A DNA stretch of 64,000 nt. Origin: Streptomyces sp. UW30. Its GTDB lineage: Bacteria > Actinomycetota > Actinomycetes > Streptomycetales > Streptomycetaceae. The stretch's first letter is position 1, and every line of letters begins with the position of its first letter. The stretch is from the NCBI RefSeq assembly GCF_008042075.1, contig NZ_RDBN01000049.1:48847-112846 (forward strand), written 5' to 3'. The translations under genes were made by a program, and so were the position numbers. The notes beneath the pieces are model-generated. The model worked only from the letters and a program-made list of their open reading frames with translations. It searched no databases and was not told the DNA's origin. Below, one piece after another: positions 8,231 through 16,508 of the stretch.

Positions 8231-9469
8231 TCAGGAAACGTCGGCGGTGACGGCCTTCTCGCTGTCCTCCCGGATCGGGGTCTTCGGCTCGGCGGGCAGG
8301 GCGGCGGCGCCCTTCGCCTCCCGGTCCCGGGCACGGGCCCGCGCTCGGCGCGACCAGGCGCGCATCGCCGGCCGCTCGACTCCCACGTACAGCAGCCAGG
8401 CCAGCAGCAGGCTCGCCGCGGCGACGAGCGCGGCGACCCCGACCGCCTCGACGGCGGAGTCGGCCTCCCGGAAACCAAGGCGTTCCTGTGTGAAGGACAG
8501 CAGCGTCTGATGTACCAGGTAGAAGGCGAAGGACACTTCACCGAGCCACACCCACACGCGGCCGCCGAGCGCTGTCCCCACGCCCTGTGCGTCCCGCGCC
8601 GCGGTCGCCGCGATGAGCAGGGCGAACGGGATGACGACGACCGCGTTCAGGGAGAACAGGAAAGGCACCTTCAGGCTCACCGCGTAGCCGATCACGCTGA
8701 GGGCCAGGGCCGGCAGGACACCCAGCTTGATCCACTTGCCGGAGAGCACGATCCGGGCCATCAGGATGCCGAGCGCGAAGTCGAGGACCCGGGTGGGCGG
8801 GAGGATGTAGACGAACCACATCTGGTTGATCGAGTGGCCGTACAGCGGGGAGTTGGCGTGGTTCGGCCCGAACTCGACGCCTGCGGGGACGAGTTGGGCG
8901 ATCAGCGGAAGGACCACGATCGTGGCGGCCACACCGGTGGCCCACCACCACAGTCGACGGGCTTCGATCCGGCACGCCTTCCGGTGAAGTACCGGGAACA
9001 GCAGGTAGAAGACCAGTTCGCAGGAGAGCGACCAGCTGGGGTTGTTGATGCTGAAGAACACGTCGTCGCGCGGTATCCACGCCTGGAGCAGGAAGAAGTT
9101 GGGCACGGCCCGGTCCAGGGTCGCGGAAGCCGACGCGTACAGGACGAGGGCGAGCACGAAGGTGACGACGTGGTTGGGGTAGATCTTCGCGAGCCGGCGG
9201 CCCCAGAAGGCGGGCGCGTTGTCCTTGTCCCTGGCCGACCAGGTCAGGACGAAGCCGCTGAGGATGAAGAAGAAGGTGACGCCCGCCCAGCCGCCGTTCT
9301 TCAGCGCGGCGGCGAACGGACCGTGCTCGCCTTCGGGGGCCGAATAGGCGTCGAGCAGTGACAGATGGAAGAGGAACACGAGGAAGGCGGCGAGGAACCG
9401 CATCCCGGTGAGGGACGAGAGCCGGGCAGCCGGCTCGGGCGTGGAACGGGCATGGGACACGAGGACCAC
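8231..9469 (-). CDS. Membrane acyltransferase, acyltransferase-3 (OafA/YrhL) family
   Basis: The product is 412 residues with about ten predicted membrane helices. The AT3 signature is present: Arg24 and, eleven residues on, His35 (RFLAAFLVFLFH), and the NPSWSLSCELVFYLLFP motif that in this family reads SLSxExxFY. These proteins transfer acyl groups from a cytoplasmic donor across or at the membrane to sugars, lipids or secondary metabolites. It is the last gene of a minus-strand run VOC protein, transaldolase-like, FAD oxidase, acyltransferase, with 45 bp after the oxidase, so it plausibly O-acylates the cyclitol or a related product. The GTG start at 9469 is a best guess; a GTG at 9460 is also possible. 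Confidence 0.85.
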   Translation of the reverse strand: MVLVSHARSTPEPAARLSSLTGMRFLAAFLVFLFHLSLLDAYSAPEGEHGPFAAALKNGGWAGVTFFFILSGFVLTWSARDKDNAPAFWGRRLAKIYPNHVVTFVLALVLYASASATLDRAVPNFFLLQAWIPRDDVFFSINNPSWSLSCELVFYLLFPVLHRKACRIEARRLWWWATGVAATIVVLPLIAQLVPAGVEFGPNHANSPLYGHSINQMWFVYILPPTRVLDFALGILMARIVLSGKWIKLGVLPALALSVIGYAVSLKVPFLFSLNAVVVIPFALLIAATAARDAQGVGTALGGRVWVWLGEVSFAFYLVHQTLLSFTQERLGFREADSAVEAVGVAALVAAASLLLAWLLYVGVERPAMRAWSRRARARARDREAKGAAALPAEPKTPIREDSEKAVTADVS

Positions 9470-9514
9470 CTGGATACGTGAGGAGACGGCGGGCGGCGTG
9501 GTGCCGGGCCGGGT

Positions 9515-11134
9515 CTAGGCAGGACGGATCGACTGGGCGTGCCGGAAGAAGCCGGTGGGATCCCAGGCGGCCTTGACCTTCTGGAGCCGCCGGTAGCCGT
9601 TCTTGTAGTAGAGGTCGTGCCAGGGGACGCCGGAGGTGTTCCAGCGGGGATCACCGAGGTCCACGTCGGCGTAGTTGACGAAGCATCCGTCGTTGATGTC
9701 GTTCGGCACCGGCACACCGCCGGTCGAGGCGAACATGTCGCGGTAGCACTCGCGGACCCAGCCGATGTTGGCCGCGTCGTCGGCCGCGTCGTTCCAGAGG
9801 GAGACGACCTGGTACTTCAGTACGGAGTCACGCTGGGGCACCGCGGTGGCGTGGGCGCCGACCTTGTTCACCGCGCCTCCATAGGACGCGATCATCAGCA
9901 GAGCGCCGGGGTTGGCGAAGTCGTCACGCGTCAGATGCCGGTAGGCGGCCGCGATCTGCGCGTCCGTGTAGTTGCGTTTGGCGTAGACCGACTTGCCCTT
10001 GAACCTGACGGTGGGGTCGGGGCCGGTGAAGCCGGGCCACTGGGTCGCGTGCAGCCACGGCATACGCCGGTACTGACGTACCTGCGGCTTCACCCCCACA
10101 CCGGCCGACACCGCGTCGATGTAGCCCTGCAGCATGCGCTCGGCGCCTGGAGCGCCGGCATCGACCAGTGAGTCGAGCACCACCGCCCCGGCCGACTTGT
10201 GGAAGGGCTTGAGCTGGCTGAACAGTGCGGTGTACGGGGAGTCGGGGGCGCTGTTGCGGGCATGCCAGTCGCCGTGGTTCCACATCAGCCGGGTGAAGCG
10301 GCTCTGGTTCAGGTCCTGCCAGGGCCAGGCGACCTCGCTCAGCCACACCTCACGGGGCGGGGCCGGTAGCTGATCGGCCGGTTCGGTGCCGACGGCGTCG
10401 GGCGAGCGCAGCCAGTAGCGGGTCACCACACCGAAGTTGCCGCCGCCACCGCCGGTGTGCGCCCACCACAGTTCCCGGTTGGGGTCATCGGCCTCACGGG
10501 TGGCGGTGACCACGCGTGCCTTCTTGTCCGCTCCGACCACGACGATCTCGATGCCGTACAGATGGTCGACCGCGAGCCCGTCCCGTCGGCTCATCGAGCC
10601 GTAGCCGCCGCCCTGGATGTGTCCGCCGGCCGCGACGCTCGGGCAGTTGCCGGCCGGGAGGTAGACGCCCCAGCCCTTGTAGAGGCGCTCGTAGACACGG
10701 CCCAGGGGCACGCCGGGCTGTACGGCGAATGCGCGGCGCTGTGCGTCGTACGAGACATCGGCCATCTGCGACAGGTCCAGGACGACGGCGATGTCCTCGT
10801 GGGTGGTGAAGTCCTCGTAGCAGTGGCCGCCGCTGCGTACGGCCAGCCGGCGTCCGGAGTCCACCGCGTCCTGGACGGCTCGCACGACCTCTTCGGTGGT
10901 GGTGACGAGGCGGATCTGTTCCGGGCTGCCGACCCAGCGCTGGTTGGTGCCGCGGCGCAGGTCGGCATAGCGGCGGTCCGCCGGGCCCACCAGGACCGGT
11001 TCGGCGGGCGCGGCCGCGGGTGCCTGCCGGAGTTCGGCCGCTCCTGCGGTGCCTTGTCCGGCCGTGCCGACCGCGAGGGCGCCGCCCGCGGCGGCCGTAC
11101 CGGAGAGGAATATGCGGCGTTTCATGGTCTTCAT
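9515..11134 (-). CDS. Tat-exported FAD-linked oxidase (berberine-bridge-enzyme family)
   Basis: The product is 539 residues. It starts with a twin-arginine signal (KRRIFLSGTAAAGG, then Ala-rich core, A-G-A-A near residue 32), so it folds in the cytosol with FAD and is exported. A PCMH FAD-binding domain covers about 65-240 and a BBE C-terminal domain closes the protein (NYADVDLGD). Both residues for bicovalent FAD are visible: His104 (VRSGGHCYED) and Cys164 (PAGNCPSVAAGG). Family members oxidise alcohols, sugars or phenols with oxygen, releasing peroxide (for example GOOX and AknOx). Lying between the transaldolase-like and acyltransferase genes of the cyclitol locus, it may oxidise the cyclitol outside the membrane. 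AAGGAC precedes the ATG at 11134. Confidence 0.88.
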   Translation of the reverse strand: MKTMKRRIFLSGTAAAGGALAVGTAGQGTAGAAELRQAPAAAPAEPVLVGPADRRYADLRRGTNQRWVGSPEQIRLVTTTEEVVRAVQDAVDSGRRLAVRSGGHCYEDFTTHEDIAVVLDLSQMADVSYDAQRRAFAVQPGVPLGRVYERLYKGWGVYLPAGNCPSVAAGGHIQGGGYGSMSRRDGLAVDHLYGIEIVVVGADKKARVVTATREADDPNRELWWAHTGGGGGNFGVVTRYWLRSPDAVGTEPADQLPAPPREVWLSEVAWPWQDLNQSRFTRLMWNHGDWHARNSAPDSPYTALFSQLKPFHKSAGAVVLDSLVDAGAPGAERMLQGYIDAVSAGVGVKPQVRQYRRMPWLHATQWPGFTGPDPTVRFKGKSVYAKRNYTDAQIAAAYRHLTRDDFANPGALLMIASYGGAVNKVGAHATAVPQRDSVLKYQVVSLWNDAADDAANIGWVRECYRDMFASTGGVPVPNDINDGCFVNYADVDLGDPRWNTSGVPWHDLYYKNGYRRLQKVKAAWDPTGFFRHAQSIRPA

Positions 11135-11281
11135 GGGGTGAGTCCTTGTGATCGTGAGGGGGCGCGCCCGAAGCGCCGGGTTCGGGGCAGCCGAACGCGC
11201 CGGGATGCGGCGAGGGCGTAGCGGGCACCGCGGGACGGCAATGGAGGCGGTCGAATGAACCGTGAGCGACGGAGAAACGCG

Positions 11282-12055
11282 TCAGCCGACGGTGGCGTCG
11301 AGGCGTACGCCGAACCAGGCGATGGTGGCGACCACGCGCCGTGCCTCGGCGGCATCGAGTGCGGTCGGGCCCGTGACGAGACCGCGTTCGTCGAACTCCC
11401 GCAGGGCAGCGGGTGACAGGGCCAGGGCCGTGCCGGGGAACAGGCACTTCTCGGCGTAGTCGACACTCCGGTCCGCGGGGACCGAGGGGCCGCCGGTGGA
11501 CCACAGGAGATACGGGGCCCGGGCCCCGCCGGCCAACAGGCGTGCCCAGCGGTCGGTTGCGAGATCGCGCTGCAGGGCGGCGTACATCAGATGGGCCCCG
11601 GCGAGCCCGGCGCGTCCCCGCATCGCCTTGGCCTCCCAGCTGCCGACCAGATCGAGGCGTGCGTTCACCGCGGCGTCGACGCCCGGGAGCGAGTACTCGA
11701 TCGCCATGGGGTGCGCCGGCCGCGCAGCGCCCTCGGCGACCGCTGTCTCCAGCGCGGTCAGCATCGTGTCCATGGCCCGTCGGTAGCCGGTCACGGAATG
11801 CACGGGGCCGACTGTGACGGCGTTACGCCTGTCGGCCATGGCGGCGACGATCTCCACCGGGTCGGCGCCGAGCCGCACCGCGGGTGCGCCCGGGGCAAGC
11901 AGGCCATGGACGTACTCGTCGGGCCTTTTACCTGCCTGCGGCACAGGCTCGGACGGTGCGCTGTGGCGGCAGTCGAGCCAGACGGCCACTCCCGCTTCGT
12001 CGGCCTTGCGAAGCGCGTCGGCGGGGCGGGTCGGTAACTGTGTGAGCGTGCTCAA
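11282..12055 (-). CDS. Transaldolase-like protein, shortened and lacking the Schiff-base lysine
   Basis: The product is 257 residues from a TTG at 12055, with GGGGGA five nt upstream. The ends resemble actinobacterial transaldolase: WLD at 26-28 near the N-terminus, VTVGPVHSVTGYRRAMD (compare the T-L-I-F-S strand), EAKAMRGRAGLAGAHLMY, YLLWSTGG and KCLFPGTALALSP near the C-terminus. Typical enzymes of this branch have about 360-370 residues; here the stretch between WLD and the S-V-T-G-Y strand is only about 50 residues, and the strand that normally carries the catalytic Lys reads AVRLGADP with Arg61. So ordinary transaldolase chemistry looks unlikely. Leu7 is a TTA codon (12035-12037), suggesting bldA dependence. 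It follows the VOC gene by 44 bp. The locus needs sedoheptulose 7-phosphate, which makes a transaldolase relative apt. Confidence 0.7.
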   Translation of the reverse strand: MSTLTQLPTRPADALRKADEAGVAVWLDCRHSAPSEPVPQAGKRPDEYVHGLLAPGAPAVRLGADPVEIVAAMADRRNAVTVGPVHSVTGYRRAMDTMLTALETAVAEGAARPAHPMAIEYSLPGVDAAVNARLDLVGSWEAKAMRGRAGLAGAHLMYAALQRDLATDRWARLLAGGARAPYLLWSTGGPSVPADRSVDYAEKCLFPGTALALSPAALREFDERGLVTGPTALDAAEARRVVATIAWFGVRLDATVG

Positions 12056-12099
12056 GAAAGTCCCCCGTGATGTGGTGTGCGTGCCGACGGCCGTCCGCT

Positions 12100-13200
12100 T
12101 CAGGGACGGTCGTGCCAGCGCAGATGTCCGGGTGCGGCACGGCGGGCCGCCGTTTGCGCCTCGTAGGGCAGTGACCCGTCCGGCATGTGGATCAGCTCCA
12201 TCTGGATGCCGATGGGCGTGCCGAAGTACAGCCAGCGGTCCCCGGCGATCGGCCCGGCGGTGATCGTTTCCGGTTCCCCCATCAACGTCACGCCGGGCTG
12301 CCGGCTCAGGTAGGCGGCGGCCGTGTCCACGTCGTCGACGTAGAAGGCGAGATGGTGGCCACCGATGTCGCTGTTGAGGGGCGGGCGCCGGTGGAGGGCG
12401 TTCGTTCCGCACTGCGACAGTTCGCAGTTGGCCGTGGGGCCGGTGCGCAGCACCACCCGTCGGGTCCGCTCGGCCCCGGGCGGCCAGTGGCCGGTGTGGT
12501 CCGCCGAGGTCTCGTCGGACGTCTCGACGACCTCGGCGCCCAGGACGTGGGTGAAGAACGCCGTCGCCGCGTCCAGATCGGCCACTGTGTATCCGACGGA
12601 GTCGACGCCCAGCAAGCCCAGCGGCCCTCGCCCCTGGGTGGTGTGCGACAGCGGCTCGGGTACGAATCGGCCCGTCGTGCGCGCGCCCTCGCGGGTCTCG
12701 GGACGCGCAGGTCCGCACAGGGCGAGCATCATGCCCCAGGGGCTGAGGAACCAGCGGCGTTCCTCTTCCGGGCGTCCGTCATGGCCGGTGGGACCGAGGC
12801 GGACCACGTTGCTCGCCCGCAGCTGCTCCTCGGCGGTGTCCAGGTCCGCCACCCGCAGGGTCAGGTGGTGACCCCCCACGTCGTTCGGGCCGGGCAGCGA
12901 GGTGACCTGACCGGGTGCCGTGTACTCGAAGAGTTCCAGATTGCTGTAGGGGCCGAGCCGGACCACGGCGACATGGGCCCGGGCCTGCGGGTGCACGCCC
13001 AGTTTGCGTGTCATCCAGTCGCCGGACGGGTCCTCGACCGGCCCCTCCCGGTAACAGAGTTCACCGCCGAACACCTCGGTGAAGAAGCCGACTGCCTCGT
13101 TCAGGTCGGGCACGGTGAACGCGTAGTGGTCCACCGCACGCGCCGTCGGCAGACCGGCGAGCACCGGTACGGAAGATGACGTCGTCGCAGTACTGAGCAT
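12100..13200 (-). CDS. Two-domain vicinal oxygen chelate (VOC) protein, CetB-type epimerase candidate
   Basis: The product is 366 residues, ATG at 13200 with GGGGGA 5 nt upstream. It holds two VOC (glyoxalase/dioxygenase-fold) modules: one at about 20-170 with candidate metal ligands His25 (VDHYAFTV), Glu90 (NLELFEY) and His111/112 (GGHHLTLRV), and one at about 195-355 with VGYTVADLD, NCELSQ and GGHHLAFYVDD. The 2-epi-5-epi-valiolone epimerase CetB of cetoniacytone biosynthesis belongs to this superfamily, and this gene lies divergent from a 2-epi-5-epi-valiolone synthase gene, so epimerisation of the cyclitol is the leading idea. Ring-cleaving dioxygenase or glyoxalase-type roles cannot be excluded from motifs alone. 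It is the first gene of the minus-strand operon. Confidence 0.8.
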   Translation of the reverse strand: MLSTATTSSSVPVLAGLPTARAVDHYAFTVPDLNEAVGFFTEVFGGELCYREGPVEDPSGDWMTRKLGVHPQARAHVAVVRLGPYSNLELFEYTAPGQVTSLPGPNDVGGHHLTLRVADLDTAEEQLRASNVVRLGPTGHDGRPEEERRWFLSPWGMMLALCGPARPETREGARTTGRFVPEPLSHTTQGRGPLGLLGVDSVGYTVADLDAATAFFTHVLGAEVVETSDETSADHTGHWPPGAERTRRVVLRTGPTANCELSQCGTNALHRRPPLNSDIGGHHLAFYVDDVDTAAAYLSRQPGVTLMGEPETITAGPIAGDRWLYFGTPIGIQMELIHMPDGSLPYEAQTAARRAAPGHLRWHDRP

Positions 13201-13647
13201 GCAGTCCCCCTTCGAAAGTGCGCCGGGTGCCCGTGGCCCCGGCGCGGGCACGACGAGTGCCCTCGGCGGGCCGCCCGCTGCCCACAGCTGGGGCAGGGCG
13301 TCCGACCGATGGCGACAGTAGAGCACCATCATTGCGCGCGCAAGGAAAAAGCCGACAGGACCGATGCGCCAGCACACCTACACATAGCTGCTGACCTGCA
13401 TATTCAAGCTTCACACCGAGTGATCCAAAGCCATCCCGCCATCAAGGAACCGCCAAGTTCATTGTGTGGGCATGGAAAAAATCAGGTTTACCGCGGGTTT
13501 TCTCGAGAAGCTGCAACTCGTATCCTGTCCGCGAGGTTCGGCCGCCCCGGTTGCCACGGGAAAGCCCCGACCTGCCTCCTCCCCTCACACCCTCCGCTCC
13601 CGGAGCAGACGCCGATGCCCTTCGGGCACATGAAGAAGGCAGCAGTC
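13201..13647. promoter_or_regulatory. Divergent promoter region of the cyclitol locus
   Basis: This gene-free stretch of about 450 bp separates the minus-strand operon (VOC gene first) from the plus-strand MarR/cyclase operon. It is clearly more A/T-rich at 13320-13520 than its surroundings, as expected for promoters, and holds the palindrome TTCTCGAGAA at 13500-13509. No conserved protein frame was found in it. Confidence 0.5.
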
Positions 13648-14091
13648 ATGCGATCGCGCAAAGAAGACAGCATCGAGCTCTGGAGCCAGTTGTCGGTACT
13701 GGTCGCGGAAGTCGGGACCCAGCTGGACAGAAGGTTGTCCGAGGACTTCGGGCTGGGGCTTACGGACTTTCTGTCCCTTCAGGCCATGAGCACGGGCGAC
13801 CCGGCCGGCATACGCATGAACGAACTGGCCCAGCAGCTCGGGCTCAACCAGTCGTCGGCCACCCGGGCCGTGGCACGCCTGGAGAAGCGCGAGCTCGCGG
13901 AACGCGTCGCCCACGAGACGGACCGCCGAGGCGTGGTCGTACGCATCACCGACGCCGGTCGCGCGATCGTCGCGGACATAGGCAGGCTCTTCCGCGAGGA
14001 GGTGGGCCTGGCCCTCGAAGTGGCGGCTCTGGACAGCAGGACCAGTTCGGTGGTGGCCCGGTTGCGCTACGCCCCGACACTCGACCACTGA
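13648..14091 (+). CDS. MarR-family transcriptional regulator
   Basis: The product is 147 residues. The MarR winged helix is clear: an N-terminal dimer helix (LWSQLSVLVAEVGTQLDRRL), MNELAQQLGLNQSSATRAVARLEKR as the reading head, and the wing ETDRRGVVVRITDAGR with the family Asp-Arg. Start choice: ATG 13648 follows AGAAGG; ATGs at 13615 and 13630 are in frame. It is the first plus-strand gene of the cyclitol locus and is followed by a terminator-like hairpin and two palindromes upstream of the cyclase gene, so it probably regulates the locus in response to a small ligand. Confidence 0.87.
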   Translation: MRSRKEDSIELWSQLSVLVAEVGTQLDRRLSEDFGLGLTDFLSLQAMSTGDPAGIRMNELAQQLGLNQSSATRAVARLEKRELAERVAHETDRRGVVVRITDAGRAIVADIGRLFREEVGLALEVAALDSRTSSVVARLRYAPTLDH

Positions 14092-14104
14092 CCCCCTCCC
14101 CCCG

Positions 14105-14132
14105 AAGCCTCTGCCGTGACCGGCAGGGGCTT
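14105..14132 (+). terminator. Hairpin after the MarR gene
   Basis: AAGCCTCTGCCG at 14105-14116 pairs with CGGCAGGGGCTT at 14121-14132 (12 bp with one G-U, 4-nt loop), followed by TTTC. It lies 13 bp past the MarR stop and would separate it from the cyclase operon. Confidence 0.65.
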
Positions 14133-14163
14133 TCGCGTGCCGTGACCCTCCTCGGAGCGCAAC

Positions 14164-14200
14164 CCGCAAGGAACGCGACTCCTTGCGGAAGCATGCTTCC
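14164..14200. promoter_or_regulatory. Two adjoining palindromes upstream of the cyclase gene
   Basis: A perfect 9-bp inverted repeat (CCGCAAGGA at 14164-14172, TCCTTGCGG at 14180-14188, 7-nt spacer) runs straight into the perfect 14-bp palindrome GGAAGCATGCTTCC (14187-14200). Such dyads are typical of MarR-type operators; two MarR genes flank the operon, so binding by either is inferred. Confidence 0.55.
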
Positions 14201-14351
14201 TGACCCAGCCTCCCCTGGGCGAACCAGCTGGCGCTTTCCGTGACTTGAAGCGTCAACAGATCATGATGGTGCTTGCGTGCGCAATGAACCTTGTGGCAGG
14301 GTCATCCGCAACGGGGGGACCGCGCCACGGACAGTGGCCAGGTCCAGCAGC

Positions 14352-14369
14352 CGAAGGCTTCGGCCTTCG
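14352..14369 (+). promoter_or_regulatory. Leader hairpin with TTCG loop before the cyclase gene
   Basis: CGAAGGC (14352-14358), TTCG loop, GCCTTCG (14363-14369): a perfect 7-bp stem with the very stable UUCG tetraloop, 82 nt before the cyclase start. The interval 14201-14451 has no gene and probably is promoter and 5' leader. The hairpin could affect leader stability or attenuation. Confidence 0.4.
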
Positions 14370-14451
14370 CCATGCGACATTCATTCGTGCTGCCCCGAAT
14401 CGATCCACGACGGACAAGAACCGAAACTCTTCGTCGAAGGACAGACGCCTG

Positions 14452-15711
14452 ATGCAGCAAGACACTCAGACCACCCGCGGCAACGACGGCCTCTTCGCGG
14501 TGGGCAGCCCGGTGACGCACTGGTCGGTGCAGACCAGCAATCCGGTTCAGTACGAGATCCGGGCCAGCGAGAACCTCCTGGATCCGCAGAACCCCACGAT
14601 TCTGGAAGACGCCGTGGGCACGACCGGCCTGCGCCGCTTCGTCGTCACCGACTCCGTGGTCGATGCGCTCTACGGCGAGCGCATACGCACGTACTTCGCA
14701 CACCACGCGGTCGAGCACCGGATCCTGGTCCTGGACGACGGCGAGACGCACAAGTCGGTGGACGCGGTGCTGCGCGTCACCGAGGCCCTGGACGACTTCG
14801 GCATCGACCGCAGGCGGGAGCCGGTGATCGCCATCGGCGGCGGGGTCCTCATGGACACCGTCGGCTTCGCGGCCAGCCTCTACCGTCGCTCCACTCCGTT
14901 CATCCGGATTCCCACCACGCTGATCGGCCTCGTCGACGCGGGCGTCGGCGCGAAGACCGGCGTCAACCACAACGGGCACAAGAACCGGCTCGGCACGTAC
15001 TTCCCGGCCGACCGCACCCTGCTGGACCGCACGTTCCTCACCACCCTCGGCGACCGGCACATCAGCAACGGCCTCGCCGAGATACTCAAGATCGCCCTGA
15101 TCAAGGACGCCCGGCTCTTCGACCTGCTGGAGCAGCACGGCACCGATCTCCTGCGCGACAAGCTGCAGAGCCCGGCGTCCGGCATCGGGCTCACCCCGGC
15201 GGACGCCCCGGTCGACCAGCGGCTCGCGGCCCACGGACTGCACCTCGACCCCGCGACCGAGGTGGTCGAGCGCGCCATCCACGGAATGCTGGAGGAGCTC
15301 CAGCCGAACCTGTGGGAGAAGGTGCTGGAACGGGTCGTCGACTACGGCCACACCTTCAGCCCGACCATCGAGATGCGCGCGCTGCCCGCCCTGCTGCACG
15401 GCGAGGCCGTGACGGTGGACATGGCGCTGACCACGGTGATGGCCGAGCGCCGCGGCCTGGTCAGCGCCTACCAGCGCGAGCGCATCCTGGGCGTGATGGA
15501 CCGGCTCGGACTGCCGGCCTGGCACCCGCTGTGCACGTCGGAGGTGCTGGTGCCCGCGCTGCGTGACACCGTCCGCCACCGCGACGGAAAGCAGCGGCTG
15601 CCGCTGCCCGTCGGGATCGGCAGCGCGGTCTTCGTCAACGACGTCACCGAGGACGAGCTCGCCGCGGCAGCGGAGCAGCTCGCCAAGCTGTCGGTAGGAG
15701 TGGCCCGTTGA
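14452..15711 (+). CDS. Sedoheptulose 7-phosphate cyclase, 2-epi-5-epi-valiolone synthase type
   Basis: The product is 419 residues, ATG at 14452 with GAAGGA 10 nt upstream. It is a dehydroquinate-synthase-fold enzyme: NAD loop GGGVLMD (129-135), substrate lobe IPTTLIGLVDAGVGAKTGVN, and predicted zinc ligands Glu210 (LAEILK), His300 (YGHTFSP) and His316 (LLHGEAV). The SLYRRSTPFIRIPTT and HKNRLGTYFP stretches match AcbC/ValA-type EEVS rather than AroB, which reads MRGVPFVQ there. EEVS turns sedoheptulose 7-phosphate into the C7 cyclitol 2-epi-5-epi-valiolone, the entry step to validamycin, acarbose and cetoniacytone-type products. It leads a plus-strand operon with two cupins and a reductase, overlapping the next gene by 4 bp. 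Subfamily assignment is from recalled motifs, so a related cyclase specificity remains possible. Confidence 0.88.
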   Translation: MQQDTQTTRGNDGLFAVGSPVTHWSVQTSNPVQYEIRASENLLDPQNPTILEDAVGTTGLRRFVVTDSVVDALYGERIRTYFAHHAVEHRILVLDDGETHKSVDAVLRVTEALDDFGIDRRREPVIAIGGGVLMDTVGFAASLYRRSTPFIRIPTTLIGLVDAGVGAKTGVNHNGHKNRLGTYFPADRTLLDRTFLTTLGDRHISNGLAEILKIALIKDARLFDLLEQHGTDLLRDKLQSPASGIGLTPADAPVDQRLAAHGLHLDPATEVVERAIHGMLEELQPNLWEKVLERVVDYGHTFSPTIEMRALPALLHGEAVTVDMALTTVMAERRGLVSAYQRERILGVMDRLGLPAWHPLCTSEVLVPALRDTVRHRDGKQRLPLPVGIGSAVFVNDVTEDELAAAAEQLAKLSVGVAR

Positions 15712-16508
15712 GCCGCTCGACCGGTGTGGCCCGCCCGCAGCCGCCCCGCGCTCCCGCGGGCACTGCGTGGGACGCGCCCGCCTTCTCATCGGTCGGGACG
15801 GTGACCGATGCGGCGACGGTCTACGGCGTGCACGGTGCGGCCGGGCGCACCCGCTGGAAGTGCTTCGCCGGCCGACGCCAGCTCGCGTCTCCCACGGAGG
15901 CGGTCGAATGGGCGTCCATCCCTCCCGGTGGGGTCAGCGGTGAGCACCGGCACACCAGGACCGAGGAGATCTATCTCATCCTGCGCGGCCACGGGGAGTT
16001 CCTGTTCAACGGCCGGCCCCACCCGGTCGCCCCGGGCTCACTCGCCCTGACGGCCGTGGGCAATGTGCACGGGCTGCGCAACTCCTCCGACACCGACCTC
16101 GACTGGTGGGTGATCGAAACCCTCGCGCCGGGCACAGGCGCCGTTCTGTCCGGAGCCGATCACACACCGGAGGTTCCCGCCATGGGCGAGATCGCCATCC
16201 ACGACCTCTTCGAGGAACGCACGGTATCGACCGCGGGTGTCTTCAACGGCCCGCTGAGGAGCGTCGACGTCACCGACCTCGACGCCGGCGAACAGTGCGT
16301 ACTGGGCCGCCCGGACGCCGAGTTGGCGGTGTTCGTGCACAGCGGCCGGGGCCGGGCCACGGCCGCGGACAGCACGTCGGCCGAGCTGGCGGCGGACACC
16401 TGCGTCACCCTCGGCGCCGGTACGACGACCACGGTCGAGGCGGACAGCGCGCTGCGGCTGCTGATCGTGACGCTGGCCGTGCCACAGCACGTGTCGGAGG
16501 CGAAGTGA
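15708..16508 (+). CDS. Cupin-domain protein (bicupin)
   Basis: The product is 266 residues; the TTG start overlaps the cyclase stop by 4 bp (translational coupling). The N-terminal half has a full cupin motif 1, GEHRHTRTEEIYLILRGHGEF, with two His and a Glu as metal ligands, and motif 2 PGSLALTAVGNVHGL with the third His. The C-terminal half repeats the fold (ELAVFVHSGRGRAT, DTCVTLGAGTTTT) but has lost the metal ligands. Cupins in such loci can be isomerases, epimerases, dehydratases or dioxygenases; the sequence does not say which. Coupling to the cyclase suggests it acts on the C7 cyclitol. Confidence 0.82.
   Translation: MSRSTGVARPQPPRAPAGTAWDAPAFSSVGTVTDAATVYGVHGAAGRTRWKCFAGRRQLASPTEAVEWASIPPGGVSGEHRHTRTEEIYLILRGHGEFLFNGRPHPVAPGSLALTAVGNVHGLRNSSDTDLDWWVIETLAPGTGAVLSGADHTPEVPAMGEIAIHDLFEERTVSTAGVFNGPLRSVDVTDLDAGEQCVLGRPDAELAVFVHSGRGRATAADSTSAELAADTCVTLGAGTTTTVEADSALRLLIVTLAVPQHVSEAK

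Noticed and set aside
12464..12500. Frameshift or fusion between the two VOC modules
   Set aside because: Both modules lie in one uninterrupted frame, as in known two-domain VOC proteins.
11282..12718. One long minus-strand protein of 478 residues joining the VOC and transaldolase-like regions
   Set aside because: The first part is antiparallel-frame noise over the VOC gene; conserved sequence starts only at the TTG 12055 with its own ribosome site.
14452..15711. Dehydroquinate synthase (AroB) of the shikimate pathway
   Set aside because: The substrate-lobe motifs (SLYRRSTPF, HKNRLGTYFP, YGHTFSP) fit sedoheptulose-7-phosphate cyclases, and no other shikimate gene is nearby.
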